This document shows positions 34,804 to 46,984 of a stretch of 64,000 nt of DNA, in pieces. How positions within the stretch are numbered: the stretch's first letter is position 1; each line of letters starts with the position of its first letter. The notes beneath the pieces are model-generated. The model was not told the origin of the DNA, did no database searches, and saw only the letters and a program-made list of their open reading frames with translations. The stretch spans positions 82,426,270-82,490,269 of the forward strand of contig JAKGHH010000004.1 in assembly GCA_022828595.1 (NCBI GenBank), written 5' to 3'. Made by a program: the position numbers and the translations under genes. The stretch comes from Nelumbo lutea (lineage: Eukaryota > Streptophyta > Magnoliopsida > Proteales > Nelumbonaceae).

Positions 34804-37068
34804 TTAGCGTCCATTAGAAGCAAAGGCCACGGATACTGCAGCAAAAATTGCTGTTGCAGAAGATAGCCATGCCCAGAAGTTCCTCTTCTTCTGTGCTGTC
34901 AGAGAGTTGTGCAGTAATTCCAGTTGCCGGTTCATGTCCTCCGCCTTTTCCTCCCTATTTCTGAATGCCTTCTTGATCGCTTCCAGCTCTGTAACAAAAG
35001 GTAGAATTTCCTCTTCTATACTCTCTGAATTACCAATAAAATCTTCTTTTCCATCTCTCTCTTTACCTTGGGAGCCATAAATCATGGTTGCAGTGTCCTT
35101 TAACATGGATAAGGTTCTCCCACAAAACCCATCTGCAGATTTCACCTTCATGTGCAATTCCTTCAGACCTTGTTGAGCTTCTGCCACTGTTCTTTCCATG
35201 AATGCTTTGTTCTCCATCAGCAGTTCAATGTGGTTTTCCTTTTCTTTCTTTTCCACAATCAGGCTATCCCTTTCCATGCTTATCTGCATGAGCTCTCCTT
35301 GGGTATCCTTCAAGTTCTTCTCTAATCCCACAATTTCAATCCTCATGCTTGATGCCACATTTCTCTCTTGCTCAAGCTCCTTCATAGCATCATCCCTCTC
35401 AACAGTAATATGCTCCAAAGCATCTCCCTGACTGATAACCTTGTGCTGGAGTTGGTTATTTTTTTCTGTGTGGTCGTCACATGACCTTTGTAGTTCGGAT
35501 GTAGTGGCCCTAAGCTCACCCGCCTCTTTGTGCAGTTCAGCAATCTCAATTTCCTGCTTAATCTTCACCTGCTCTATGTCAGCCTTCTCTTTAACAATCT
35601 CAAGCATCTTTCTCCTCTGCTCCTCTAATTGCTGCAAGGACTCCTCCAAACTTCTCATTGTTGAAGATTTTTCCTCCATTAACTGCTTAATACTTGTTTC
35701 TGCCTCCCTTTTTTCTTCCACCAATGCGTTGAGCTCCTCTCTTAAGTGCCCCTGCTTTTCCAAAGCATCAGCATTCCTTTTCCCCATCTCAGAAACTTCC
35801 AGTTGCAGACTCTCTTCATGCTTTCTTAGGATGGATATGGTAGAAATGAGCTCGCCTACTTCTTTCTGCAATTCGGTTATTGTAGCTGCCTGATTAGTCC
35901 TCTCCAGTTCAATCTGCTCCTTCTCAGCAACAAGTCCTCTGATCTCCCTCTCCGTATCTTCAACTAACCGTGATGACTCCTCTAGCCTTCTCTGTAAAGA
36001 GCCCTTGTCACTTAGCAAGCATCCAAGGTCCCTTTCTCTTTCCTCCTTTTCTTCCAGTAGTCCTTGGCGCTCTGTCTGTAATTGCCGGAGCTCGTTTTGA
36101 GTCTCTACATAGTTCTTCTTCAGTTGAAGGAGTTCCGACCTCAGACCTTCTACCTGCAGTGTCAGGATATCAAGATCCTTCTGAATCATATCTTTCTCAA
36201 GAAGGACACGATCAGAAGCATCTCTCTCACGACTAAGATCTGCAGTGAAGGCCTCTACAGATTTCTTCAAAGAGTCAATCTCACGGTCCCCATCAATCCT
36301 GGCCTGTTCAATCTGATCCCTCTCCCTAACAACATCAGCAACCGCTTTCTTCAGTTCCCCAAGTGTTCCCACCATTTCTTCCTTCTCTCCCAGGACACCA
36401 TCGCGCTCTACTTGTATCCGTCGAATCTCGTCACGAGCCTCTTCATTGCTCTTCTCCAGGTTTTCCACGATCGACCTCAACTGATCCACTTCCTTTTGTT
36501 TCAAATCAATATCCTTACTTGCTCTTTCCTTATACCTACTAAAATTGTCACTGAGCTGATCGATATCTCTCTGCTGTTGTGTCAACTTTATCTCCATAGC
36601 TTCTCTCCGTCTCTCCTCGACTCTGACATTCTCTTCCATCTTAGCTTTGAAAGCAGCACTCTCGGCTCTCACTTTTTCATTCTCCCTCCGAATATGGCTC
36701 TTAAGCCGCTCCGCTTGTTGGTGGAGTTGAGAAGAGACGAAAACCAGAGTAAGGCGCTGCTCGATCTCGGCAGCTATCATCTCATCTTCAAAGAGTTCAT
36801 TCTCGGCCGTCAATGTCTGCTTCTGGGCAGCCGAGCGAGATATCTCCGATTCAAGGGCTTCTTTGGACTGAAGAAGAGAGTCGACCTGTTGCCTGCGCTC
36901 GACAGTCTCTTTTAGGAGAAGAGCATTGAGAGATTTCAAGCTGGCGAGCTTCTCCAAGGGGTCCTCCTCCATGGTATCGCGAGGTTTTTCTTGAGGCTTC
37001 TTCTCTTCCTGGGACGGGGGGAGATCTACGGGAGGCTTCTCTTGCTTCGAGGCCTTCTTCTTCGCCAT
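34804..37068 (-). CDS. Tail-anchored coiled-coil protein, 754 aa, single exon
   Basis: An uninterrupted frame of 754 residues. Residues 1-31 are Lys/Pro-rich (MAKKKASKQEKPPVD). From about residue 40 to 700 the protein is almost pure heptad-rich coiled coil with many Glu, Lys, Gln and Leu and repeated blocks such as ERDGVLGEKEEMVGTL and ELHKEAGELRATTSELQ. About residues 729-750 (FWAWLSSATAIFAAVSVAFA) form one hydrophobic segment right at the C-terminus, followed by SNGR. This is the layout of a tail-anchored membrane protein facing the cytosol. Such plant proteins are usually labelled myosin-heavy-chain-like, but there is no motor domain. It is convergent with the WD40 gene. A paralogue enters at 63780. 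The exact membrane and partners cannot be told. Confidence 0.9.
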   Translation of the reverse strand: MAKKKASKQEKPPVDLPPSQEEKKPQEKPRDTMEEDPLEKLASLKSLNALLLKETVERRQQVDSLLQSKEALESEISRSAAQKQTLTAENELFEDEMIAAEIEQRLTLVFVSSQLHQQAERLKSHIRRENEKVRAESAAFKAKMEENVRVEERRREAMEIKLTQQQRDIDQLSDNFSRYKERASKDIDLKQKEVDQLRSIVENLEKSNEEARDEIRRIQVERDGVLGEKEEMVGTLGELKKAVADVVRERDQIEQARIDGDREIDSLKKSVEAFTADLSRERDASDRVLLEKDMIQKDLDILTLQVEGLRSELLQLKKNYVETQNELRQLQTERQGLLEEKEERERDLGCLLSDKGSLQRRLEESSRLVEDTEREIRGLVAEKEQIELERTNQAATITELQKEVGELISTISILRKHEESLQLEVSEMGKRNADALEKQGHLREELNALVEEKREAETSIKQLMEEKSSTMRSLEESLQQLEEQRRKMLEIVKEKADIEQVKIKQEIEIAELHKEAGELRATTSELQRSCDDHTEKNNQLQHKVISQGDALEHITVERDDAMKELEQERNVASSMRIEIVGLEKNLKDTQGELMQISMERDSLIVEKKEKENHIELLMENKAFMERTVAEAQQGLKELHMKVKSADGFCGRTLSMLKDTATMIYGSQGKERDGKEDFIGNSESIEEEILPFVTELEAIKKAFRNREEKAEDMNRQLELLHNSLTAQKKRNFWAWLSSATAIFAAVSVAFASNGR

Positions 37069-37132
37069 TTGATTGTCCGAGTTGCGAGGAACGACAAAGG
37101 CGAAGGGATTGGAGATGAGAGGTTAGGGTTTT

Positions 37133-37141
37133 CTTTCTGGC
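37133..37141 (-). promoter_or_regulatory. Telo-box in the leader of the coiled-coil gene
   Basis: TTAGGGTTT here is AAACCCTAA on the coding strand, with AAACCCTAG just upstream (about 37142-37152). Telo-boxes near plant start sites are common in genes expressed in dividing cells. They lie about 65-80 bases before the ATG in a pyrimidine-rich leader. Confidence 0.5.
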
Positions 37142-37221
37142 TAGGGTTTTTCTTTTCTATTAATGGTGCAGAAGTTAGGCAGTTGAAGTCTTTGAAGATA
37201 AGAGAGGGGCTGAGAGAGTGA

Positions 37222-38020
37222 GAGAGTTTATTTCAAAATTTTAAATGCTGAACCCAACGTTCGAGGAGTTTCCGGGTGTATTAGAAACTCTGGGTGGAAT
37301 TGTACCCGGATCTGCTCCTCTCGAAGCGCTCCTTACACTGACCTCACAGGCACATTCCACCGTCTATTGCGAATATTATGAGACTCGATGTACGGTCAAG
37401 ATATGATGTGAATTCGGTGTGAGGTACGATGTGTGAGGAGCAGATCTGCTCTCCCCAAAACCGTCCATCCCAACCGTGTATTGGGAACATCTCTTAATAA
37501 TAATTACAGAATACTGAAAATGGGGGAACGGATCTGCTCCTCACATGCACATCCACCATGCATTGGAAACATCTTCAATGAATAATAACATATAAGTACG
37601 GTAGATGTTCCCAATAAATGGGTACGATGTACATGTGAGGCACATGTGAGATGTCCATCTGGTCTTGAAAATGGGGCATTTTTCGGGCACAGATGTGAGA
37701 TCAAATTAGTCCCCCATAGTATCCCATAGCATATCCCCGCATCCTCGCCGTGTATTGGGAACATCTCTATGATGATAATGTCATCATCGGGTATTGGGAA
37801 CATCTCCCTATGATGATGATATTATCATCGAGAGATGTTCGCAATTCATAGCGAGAATGTGTTGTGGGGGGCTGATTCGGTCTCCATATGTGAACTCCCA
37901 CGTTTGTTGATACGCAACCCATGGTTAACTGTTAACTTGACACTTGGATTTAGATTTTAGATATTCTCATAAGAGGATTTTCATACCGGCCACATTCCAT
38001 CCTTCACTTTTTTTGGGTAA
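37222..38020. other. Upstream spacer with repeated TATTGGGAACATC words
   Basis: No ORF of note. The motif TGTATTGGGAACATCTC appears near 37,480 and 37,750 with a third variant near 37,785, and also at about 33,340 and 62,580. ATGATGATAAT/ATTATCATCAT blocks at about 37,771-37,840 form an inverted repeat. This is probably an undefined transposon remnant. Confidence 0.4.
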
Positions 38021-38036
38021 ATTTTTAAATTAGCCT

Positions 38037-38186
38037 TATGGTTTAGTTAATTGACTAATTCTACCCTTACTATTTACATATTGTATTATAGTAACTTAAG
38101 TTTTCCCTCTATTGTGAAAAAAACTTGGGGTAATTTAAGACAATATGTAAACAATAAGGATATAATCAATCAATTAGCTAAACCAG
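38037..38186. mobile_element. Foldback element
   Basis: TGGTTTAGTTAATTGACTAA ... TTTACATATTGT on the left pairs with ACAATATGTAAAC ... CAATTAGCTAAACCA on the right. A part copy lies near 13.79-13.86 kb. Confidence 0.55.
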
Positions 38187-38911
38187 AACTGACCAGCCTA
38201 GTTCTAACATCTTAAGGAGTGTTTTGTGTGTGGATGAGAAATTGGAGGGTGCGGACTGGTTCACACCACACCTTATGCCAGGGACCAATCCACACCACAC
38301 CATAGTCCACAATTGTTTTGAACAGTGGACAAATTGTGTGGTCTGGACCAGTCCACACCCACAATGGCGTTCTTCAGGTGTGGTGTGGACTACTCCACAC
38401 TATACTTTTTGATTCCATATATGTCATATGCATTTACAAATGATCTGCACCAACATTTTTAAAAATGACTCAGAAACGGAATCATTTTGGCCACTGGTTT
38501 CCGGATCGACGGTCCGACCGTCCAATTCGAATGGACGCCCTGTTCTAACAAACAGATTAAAAAATAAAAAAACAATTAAAAATAAAAATGGTAAAAACCC
38601 GTTGAATGGGTCGATGGTTTGATCGCTCGGGTCTATGGGTTGTTGACTTTTTCAATGGTTTTTGGCCAATTGGGGTAAAATGGAACCACTTGCCTAGACA
38701 GTTCCAGGCTGAACGGTTAGGACCGTCCAAGTCAACGATGGTTTAGAAACCTTGATCTACACAGTTAATCATAAATATCTATTTTTTGTATTTTATATGA
38801 TAAATATATTGAAGAATGCATCAATGAATTAATATTAACCAATAAATATTAATTTTTATAAAAACAATAGTAAAATAATTAAAAAAAAAAAGTAAAATAA
38901 TTAATATTTTA
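38187..38911. other. Spacer with GT/AC-rich and GGTCC-rich MITE-like patches
   Basis: 38,250-38,400 repeats GTCCACACCACACC and its inverse. 38,450-38,750 has CGGTCCGACCG words. The ends are not definable. AT-rich DNA follows up to the duplication breakpoint at 38912. Confidence 0.35.
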
Positions 38912-40907
38912 TGCACCTTCAATACAATCAAACTGACATTAATCAGAACCCAACAAGAAATTAATATCTGGGCTATCTGGGCTTCCATCTTCTCTGAAGA
39001 TAGCTAGAATTCTTGCATTTAATGAAGGATGGGAGTACAAATTGACCATATTCTCCCTTAAAAGTTCAATTGAAGTATTCAATCTGTACAATCGCAGCTT
39101 AGAATTGGGCTGAATTAAGTTCAGCTCTTTGCAATTCCAAAACCGATCCATCCTCAACCAAGTTACACCACCTGGTTGAAGGTGGGAAGTCTTATCCTCA
39201 ATACTTGTTACTGTGCTTGAAATCTATTTAGTGTGTCAATTGTTACATGGCACATCTAGGCAAATGGCCTTGGTGATTTCCGATGGAACCATACATCTTG
39301 TGGGCTTCTTATGGTTTGAACAGCAAATCAGAAACAAATAGATCAGCAATTTTTTTTTTTCAGTATAGGCCACTCTCAAATCTTTGGCAGGGTATTGCTC
39401 ATATCAGATATTTTTCCTGGGAACATAAACCAGATTAGATTTGACTTGACTTTGGTGGGTCAATAGCACATTGGATCCTGTTGCCCCTTGGCTTCCAACT
39501 TTCTTGTGAGCATTAGTGCCCCTTGGAACATCAATGTTTACAGACCCTTCCAAGGAATTGAGTACATGAGTTCTCTTGTTGAATCTCTCTCTCTCTCTCT
39601 ACCTAACAATCACATGTAGTCCCTTCCCCTGGTTTTTTCATGGCCAACCCAAATTGTTCTTCCAGATAATTTAGTCCAGGCACAAGGATCAACACTGTTC
39701 AATTGTTGGGAAGATGATTTTGGATTGGATTCTAATTTTACCAGAATTTGTGGGAATTAAGAAAGAAACTTTTTGGGGAATTGGAAATCTTGGGCTTTCC
39801 TAGAGAAAGACTTTGGCTCTCCACCATCTCACTTTTCTTTTCTTTTTTTTTCTTTTTCTTTTTTAATTTTTTGAATCTCTTTGTGGGTGCATGACCACTT
39901 GCAACCTACTAAGAAAAAAAAAATTGAAGATGGCTTTATATCTTGCTGAGTGTTTTAAAATGCAGAGGCATGATGCAACTAGATCCACTATCCTAAGGTG
40001 TGAGGAGTAAACCAGAACAAAAGAAGTATAAGCCCCTCTTAGAAATGAATTTTTAATTAATAAATAATTAAATAGAAAATAAAACAAATAGAAAAATATA
40101 GTAAATATCCCACAATACAAAAACTATGAGAAATTAGAAAATTATATATTTGCTATAAGCCTCCTCAGCATGAGGTATCATCAGCCATCAATATATTACT
40201 TTTAAAGTTGAAAATCACTAGTTCAGAATTCATAAGTGTCTCACATCATATTCAAATGAATGTAGAGCATTGAAAGCAACCAAAACGGGTGTTTCAGATG
40301 AAGTACACTGAAAACATGCTGTTAAATACTTGGATATATACAAACTTTGCTAAGAAAAAATAAATGCAAGAACATTGCTGCTGAAAAGAAGAAGAAGCAG
40401 AGGTGGAGCCCCTTTCTCTGACAATCACATTAAGAATTAAGAGGAAGAGAATGGATGATTAGATCCCTGTTCCTCGAGGATTGATTTCTTTGTAGGTGTT
40501 CTTCCATATCTCACTTCATTTTCCTCTACAAGTCTCTCCTCATTGTTTCTTGTTCTTAATATCCAACTCTAGGTTTGTTGCATTATTTGATAATGAGCAG
40601 GACTGTCAGTGTTATGTTACTTTTCTTATGGTAGTGTATAGCAGGAGCATGACAAAATGGTGCTTTAGTTTTAATTTTTATTATTTTATAACAAAATATC
40701 GGGCATCAGATTAGATGCATGCATGTGTAAAATGTTATGTTTTTTGTATGTTCCTCTATACAGGAAGTGTACATGCCATGCATATGTCCACACTTTTTGA
40801 ATGCACCTTAGGGTGTTTTAATAATGTCTTGCCTAGTCACCTTCTTTTACAGTCTAATTTGTAAGTGACCAGTCACTTGTAGCACTTTTTCTTGGGGTTA
40901 CTTAGAG

Positions 40908-41070
40908 TGAGAGTGATATTTTGTTGTGAGTCTAGATAGATCATCCATGTGATATTTTTCTCTCTATTCTTGTGGATGTAGGCTACCGAGCTGAACCACA
41001 TTAAATCTTGGTATTCTCTCTATTTCTTCTTATTTTCTCTTTGATTTGCTATTCTATTTTATGTTAGTTT
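40908..41070 (+). mobile_element. Possible copia LTR tail fragment
   Basis: The text GTGGATGTAGGCTACCGAGC, GAACCACATTAAATCTTGGT and CTCTTTGATTTGC resembles the 3' end of common plant copia LTRs. It replaces the region where exons 5 and 6 should be in the second copy. Confidence 0.35.
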
Positions 41071-41084
41071 GATACATCCGAATT

Positions 41085-41314
41085 GTTATGCAAGAGAGAA
41101 GAATAGAAGCAGAAGAAGAAGAAGAGAGAGAGAGAAGAAGAAGAAGAAGAAGAAGAAGAAGAAGAAGAGAGAAGAGAGAACTAAGAGCAAAAGATACTAC
41201 TGGCGGTATAGCTTTTTCAATATATATACTAGGGCGATAACTAAAATAAGAAAGAGTAAAAGTATAATAGTACCCCTGCGGTACTATGCATAGGAAAAAT
41301 AACAGCTATTAACA
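41085..41314 (-). repeat. 3' LTR of the minus-strand copia element
   Basis: 230 bp; on the minus strand it starts TGTTAATAGCTG and ends TGCATAACA. It contains an expanded GAA/GA microsatellite (about 41,095-41,180) that makes it longer than its partner. Confidence 0.8.
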
Positions 41315-41323
41315 CTCCCCCTC
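41315..41323 (-). other. Polypurine tract of the minus-strand copia element
   Basis: CTCCCCCTC, i.e. GAGGGGGAG on the element's strand, lies directly before its 3' LTR. Confidence 0.7.
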
Positions 41324-41324
41324 A

Positions 41325-41500
41325 AGTTGGGACATAGATGTCAATCATGCCCAACTTGTCACATAAATCATGATGTCGTAAGTGGTGTAGTCCTTTTGTA
41401 AAGATGTCTGCAAGTTGATCCTCAGAGCTGACATAGGGAGTACACACTTCCCCTGTGATAACCTTCTCTCTGATAAAATGCTTGTCAACTTCGATGTGTT
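41325..41500 (-). pseudogene. C-terminal RNase H region of the minus-strand copia element
   Basis: The minus frame reads KHIEVDKHFIREKV, then SSEDQLADIFTKGL and CDKLGMIDIY before a stop, the standard end of copia polyproteins. It is cut at 41500 by the plus-strand copia insertion. Confidence 0.75.
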
Positions 41501-43440
41501 TGTTGGATAGTTTTGTATGCTCTTAGCTTCAATCAGAATGATGTACTTTATGAGTGTATTGTAAATGAATAAAAGTGCATATTTGATTCATGTTCCCTTG
41601 GTATGTTTTTGTGTAATACCCTTAAATTGGACACTTAATGAGACTCATGTTAGTTTAGAATGTTTACAGCCAATGGGTCAGTCTGGGGAGACCTATCCTG
41701 ATAAGGCTGACACTGTGGTGCCACCAAGTCGGTTGGGGTGGCCTGTCTCAGCTGCTAGGATGAGACCCTAGGCACATTTAGTGTAGGATTAATTGAATCT
41801 TTGAACTGGACCAGATTTCTAGTATTGCCCTGGACCTTGGAGATTGATGGGCAAAACTGGAAAGTTACACCTGACCCCTAGACTCGATTATGATACTGTA
41901 CTAGGTGTTGGATTGGGCTGTCTTTGATATACCAATCGGTGAGATCCTTAGCAAGGGTCAAAACGTGGGTATGTTGGACAATCTGAGAATTCATCTGAGT
42001 GGGTGATCATAGTGACAGGATCGGCCCCTTTATCGGACAAAGGTAATGATCGGGGATGCACTCTCACTCATGGAAACCAAGACTGCCGGTAGCCGATTTC
42101 AATTGTTGAGATTTGTTTTGCAAAGTATATTTTATATGAGATATAAAAGTATATATACATTATGATTTCTAAAATGTTTGCAAGAAGGTTTTTATTCCCG
42201 GGATTCATACAAGTAGAGAGTGCAACACTGTTCCTTGCAGCCGAGGGAGAGGTCCTCTCTTGTCGGGCAGTGTTTGATCATTATGGGCTGAGAGGTTATG
42301 TGTAAGACCATTGAGGGTAATACCTGATGGGCTAATCTTGCATCTGCCCACATTCCCTGGGTGTTACAAGGTGGCTTGGCCCAGGGACCACTTAGGGTAA
42401 GTGTTGGGCCCATAGAGCCCATTTGATGGGTTTCAGGGGGTGCATTGTCCATAATAGTGTATTCGGCCAGGCCTTGTGACAAAGGCTGGGCCGAACCCAT
42501 GTGGCTGATGTGTAGATCAATGCTTGGGTCCCATGCCATACAAGGAAGCCCAACTGGGCAGCAGTTAGGAAGGTTAAGTGAGCACATAAGCTTAATGGGC
42601 CTAAAGCCCATTTCAAATTGGGCAATTTAATTAGTTAATTATGGGGCGAATTCTGAGATGGATTAGCAGATAGGATAGGGTCTTGACCCTATCTACTCAG
42701 AGAGTCCAGATCTGAATCATTCAGATCTAGAAACCTCCTAATGAGATTAGGAGAAAGCTAATCTAATATGTAGATAAGATAAGGGTTTATCCTTATCACC
42801 TAGAGAGAGGGCTAATCCAAATATGATTTGGATAATCAGCTCCTAATTAGGAGCTGATCTTTTAGGTTAACAAAAGAAGGAGGGGGCGCCATCCTTTAGG
42901 AGACAGAGATATTCAGATCCTCTTTAGTGCTGAAAAACACAGAAGAATGAATTAAGCAACCCTGTAGAATTCTTTCTTGCCGCCTCCTTGTTCTTGCCGC
43001 CCTATTTTCCAGTTCAATCTCCAGTTGTGGGAGAAGTCAATGTTCGATCTTGACATCAGTTCTTTAAGGAAGAATTGATAGGAAGCTGTGCTCACGTGCC
43101 ATCCTACTGTTTCTTGCAAAGGACAGAGTTCTTGGGGAAGAACACTGCTAATTTTGCTCCATCCTGCACTGCGCCATCTTCAGTGAGAGTAGTCTTTGGA
43201 TCCTTCCTTAGGTGTGAACACCTTTGTTGGGGGATACTATTTCTCCGTATCAGGTATAATCCTCTCCTACTCCTTTTGGTTCAGATTTGGTTCAGTTTAT
43301 GATTCAAGAATGATCATTGAAAATATGATTTTTTAAATAGGGAATGTGATTCTTAGTTGAAGGGAGAGAAAAATTTTTGAAAATCGCCCCTTTATTCCCC
43401 AAGATTTGGGCGTTCATACGATGGATCTCTCATCCCTTCA
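41501..43440 (+). repeat. 5' LTR of the plus-strand copia element
   Basis: 1,940 bp from TGTTGGATAG to CATCCCTTCA. Its first 1.1 kb matches 49105-50215. Confidence 0.85.
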
Positions 43441-43441
43441 G

Positions 43442-43453
43442 TGGTATCAGAGC
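43442..43453 (+). other. Primer-binding site (initiator Met tRNA type)
   Basis: TGGTATCAGAGC, one base after the LTR end, complements the 3' end of initiator tRNA-Met as in most plant copia elements. Confidence 0.85.
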
Positions 43454-45231
43454 CATGGTTCAAATCTTGAACCAATTTGTTTCAAACCTGAACCTGCGCA
43501 AATGGGCAGAAGGCGTTCTATCCGATTTGCGCAGATATGGGTTTTGGGAAATTTGTTCCCAAAATTAATGGGCGAATAATCTGAAATTAATTTTATATAA
43601 ATTTGATTATTATTTAGAACTGTTCTTTATGATTTTCTTGATTTATGGGTTGTTCGTAAAAGAGGAGATCGGAATCTTGATTTGCGCAGGGAACTTGCGA
43701 TTTTGCAGATTTTGAATTGCTTTATTACATTTGGTCTGTAAAATATTATTATTTTTTAGACTGAATGTATAGGTATTCGATCTTATGTAATTATTAATAG
43801 AAATTATGATTTCTGTTTATTTTAATTTTTGATCGAAGATGGCGGCACAGAAAATGAGATTTCACAGAGAAGGAGATTTCGCAGATGGAAGAATTACAAT
43901 CTGTGTTTTTCAGTTTATGAAACTGCAAACTGTGATCTAACCTCTATTTTGCAGGATGGATTGTGCGAACAACCCTGTTTGACTGATTCTTGATTTTCTT
44001 TTATCAGTATTTAATTTCAGATTTTTTTCTTGAATTAAAGATTTAATTAAAGGTCAAACCCTAAACCCATTCGAACCAAGATTGGTTCAAACTATTTGGA
44101 CCGAATCTAGGGATTAATCAATGTTGAAAGTCAGCCCTAATTTTTCCACTAATGGGCTTGAGGATTGATATTTAATTAAATGGTTAATTCGGCCCAACCT
44201 GTAAAGGCCCAGCTTTAAATAGTTAAAACTGCTAAAAGCCCACTTAACACATAAAGCTATATGGGCTGAACCATTCGGCCCATATACCTAGATAATATTA
44301 ATGGTTAATATTATGAATTTAAAATGTGCTTCAAATGGGCCTTATAGATGATTAATTGATTGGATCAATTTATCCCTACATGAGATGTATGGATGTGTGA
44401 TGTGCTACGTACATGGGCCATAAGTGCTTGGCCCATTCTCAATCGACAGTGGCTCTTGCGCACACCATGGCTGAATGCACATCATTGCCATGGTGTCCCT
44501 TTTGGTCATTGGATGACCTCGCTTAGTGGTGAGCCCCACACCTCATCAAGAGGTTACGTGCGGAACCTATCCGATTTAGGCCCACCGAAATCTGACTTTA
44601 TGAAAGTCAGTGGGAGCCACTTTGGTTTGACCTAGATCAAATTAGGGCATAATTAACTGTTCCCTCTAGCTAATATGAGTGCATGTGATAGGGAGATTCA
44701 TATGATGAACTCTCTAAAGGCCTTCCATCATTAGCATGAGGATGGGTCCTTCAGTAATGAGGAAACACACCAGAAAATGGATTATCCATTTGCTGTTGGG
44801 CTTGTCTGAGTGTTTCATAAGATGATAGGGGAGTTATAGACCGATGTGGGAGGGGCTTCACCAGAAAATGGGAACTCTCTCACGGTACCTTGGCGTTCAC
44901 AAATATGATGGGTAGCACTCACTAGACAAAAATGTTTACCTGAAAACGACTCTGAACCTTGTCTGACAGAGGCCAAAGGGAAAACTCATAGGATGAGTGG
45001 ATATGATCCTTCACAGAAAGGTGGTGGGGTTATGCAGTTGAAACAGTTGGCTCCATGCACCTTATGTGATTTCCCACATTTCCAGAAATAGCCCGTAGTC
45101 TCCGTCACTGAGAAAGGAGGGAAATCTCAGAGATGAATAAATGGAAATAGAACGTAGATTAAAATCCATATCTATGAAATGAACATGAATCAAATATGGT
45201 TGTGGATTGATGTTTTCTCTTTTATCAGAAA
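43454..45231 (+). other. Untranslated leader of the plus-strand copia element
   Basis: 1.8 kb between the primer site and gag with no significant ORF. It is unusually long for copia and contains repeated GGCCCA/TGGGCC words. Confidence 0.6.
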
Positions 45232-46030
45232 ATGGCAAACGGATCATTTGCAAAATTGCTTGATGACAACAAGTTGAAGGGCCCAAACTATGCCAACTGG
45301 TACAAGAACCTTATGCTGGCCTAGCTTCTGAAAAGTTAGATAAAGTGGCAAAGAATCCTACCGCGGAGCATCCGGGTGATAGGGTTTCTGTGGCCCGAAA
45401 GAGAGACTATCAGGAATGGGAGGAGAAAAACTCCCTTGCCCGGTGTTACATCATTGCCTCCTTGAACAACCCAATACAGAGGTAGTTCGATCAAATCGAA
45501 CTTTCCAAGGACATATTGGACAATCTCAGGACGATGTATGAAGAGCAAAATCGTTCTACTCGACAAAAGGTCTTGAAACAATTCATGATCGCACAAATGA
45601 CCAAGGGCCAACAAGTTCACGACCATTGTCTTTGGATGATGGGATACATCAATGAACTGGAGGCTCTTGGATCCGGACCTTGTGACCCAGATAGATGCTA
45701 TCCTTAATTCTTTGCCTCCTTCCTTTAATCCATTCATCATGAACTATAACATGAACAAGCTGAATGTCAACCTGCAAGAGCTCAACAATATGTTGCAAAG
45801 AGCTGAAGAACTGATTAAAAAGGATGAGCCCGTAGCTATGCTTGTTGAAGCTAGCAAGACAGGCAAGAGAAAGAGGAAGGCAAAGAAGCCTCAGAAGAAA
45901 GCCACTAAGGGCAAGAAGCAGAAGAAAGACAAAGCATCGGATGCTTGTCACTTCTACAAGAAGATCGGCCACTAGAAAAGGAACTGTCCTGCCTACCTGG
46001 AATCCAAGAAGGGTAATTTTGAAACTTGTG
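45232..46030 (+). pseudogene. Copia gag, broken
   Basis: Opens MANGSFAKLLDDNKLKG...YANWYKNLM, the usual copia gag start, then hits TAG. It resumes in other frames (DNLRTMYEEQ; LNSLPPSFNPFIMNY), leading to a Lys-rich stretch and a zinc knuckle. The knuckle is damaged: the second Cys is Tyr (ACHFYKKIGH) and the next Trp codon is a stop. Confidence 0.8.
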
Positions 46031-46984
46031 TTATAGAAAATAATCTGTTGGTAGCTTCTACGTCCTGGTGTATTGACTCTAGGGCTTCAACTCATGCATG
46101 TAACTCACTGCAGGGGTTCAAGGTAAGCAGAAGGCTGAGTGAAGGGAAAGTCACACTCTACTTGGGGACTAATGCAACTGTTGCAGCCGTGGCCATAGGA
46201 ACCGTGGAATTATTTTTTAGAGAATGAACGATTGTTTTGAAATATTGTCTTTATGTACAAAATTTAAGGAGAATTTTGATTTCTGTCTCAAAACTGTGTG
46301 CAGATGGTTATTCTGTCTTCTTTAATAATACAATTACTATTAAAAGAAACAACAGATTCATCGCATACGGGGAACTAGAGAACGGTCTCTATGTTCTACA
46401 TCCTTCACTAGAAACTAACATAATCGAAACTACGTCGACTGAAATCCCCAAGAAGAGAGCCCATGATACAGTTAATCCCACATGTCTGTGGCATTACCGA
46501 CTTGGCCACATCGGTGTTGATCAAATCACAAAGTTGGTAAATGATGGTCCTTTGGATTTTCTAACTGTAGAATATCTTCCCACCTGTGAGCCTTGTCTAC
46601 AAGGTGAGATGACGAAACGGCTATTTAACGGTAAGCCTGAAAGATGTATAGGCACACTTGACCTAATACATACTGATGTATGTGGTCCCTTAAGTGTTAG
46701 GACACGGAATCAACACGTGTATTTCATCACCTTCACAAATGATTTTTCACGATATGATTACGTGTACCTAATGAGACACAAGTCTGAATCATTTGAAAAG
46801 TTCAAAGAGTTTAGACAAGAGATCGAGAAACAGTTAGGGAGAGAAATTAAAGCCCTTCAATTAGATCGAGGTGGCGAGTATCTCTCTGACGAATTCAGGG
46901 AATACTTAAAAAGAAAATGGGATAGTATCACAATTAGCTCCTCCTGCTGCACCACAACTTAACGGTGTTTCAGAGAGGAGGAAT
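46031..46984 (+). pseudogene. Copia protease and integrase N-terminus/core, broken
   Basis: The protease motif reads CIDSRAS instead of the usual DSGAS, so its active-site loop is altered. The pre-integrase domain and HHCC zinc site (HYRLGH ... CEPC) are intact. The integrase core shows HTDVCGP for the first Asp, but TNDFSRY where the second catalytic Asp should be (TDDFSRY), and DRGGEYLSDEF with the Glu. A frame change follows at about 46,930-46,960. Confidence 0.85.

Larger units (their letters stand above)
25462..35030. repeat. Segmental duplication, first copy
   Basis: From TGCACCTTC at 25462 the sequence can be followed in the second copy starting at 38912, in the same order and orientation. 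It runs through the later WD40 introns, exons 7 and 8, the intergenic stretch and the 3' end of the coiled-coil gene. The right limit is set only by the window edge of the second copy. Confidence 0.85.

Noticed and set aside
36082..36915. 277-aa + ORF opposite the coiled-coil gene
   Set aside because: Antisense shadow of a Glu/Lys-rich frame; no start context or domain of its own.
42192..42630. Overlapping ORFs on both strands at 42.2-42.6 kb and again at 49.7-50.3 kb
   Set aside because: They lie inside the copia LTR and recur only because the LTR does.
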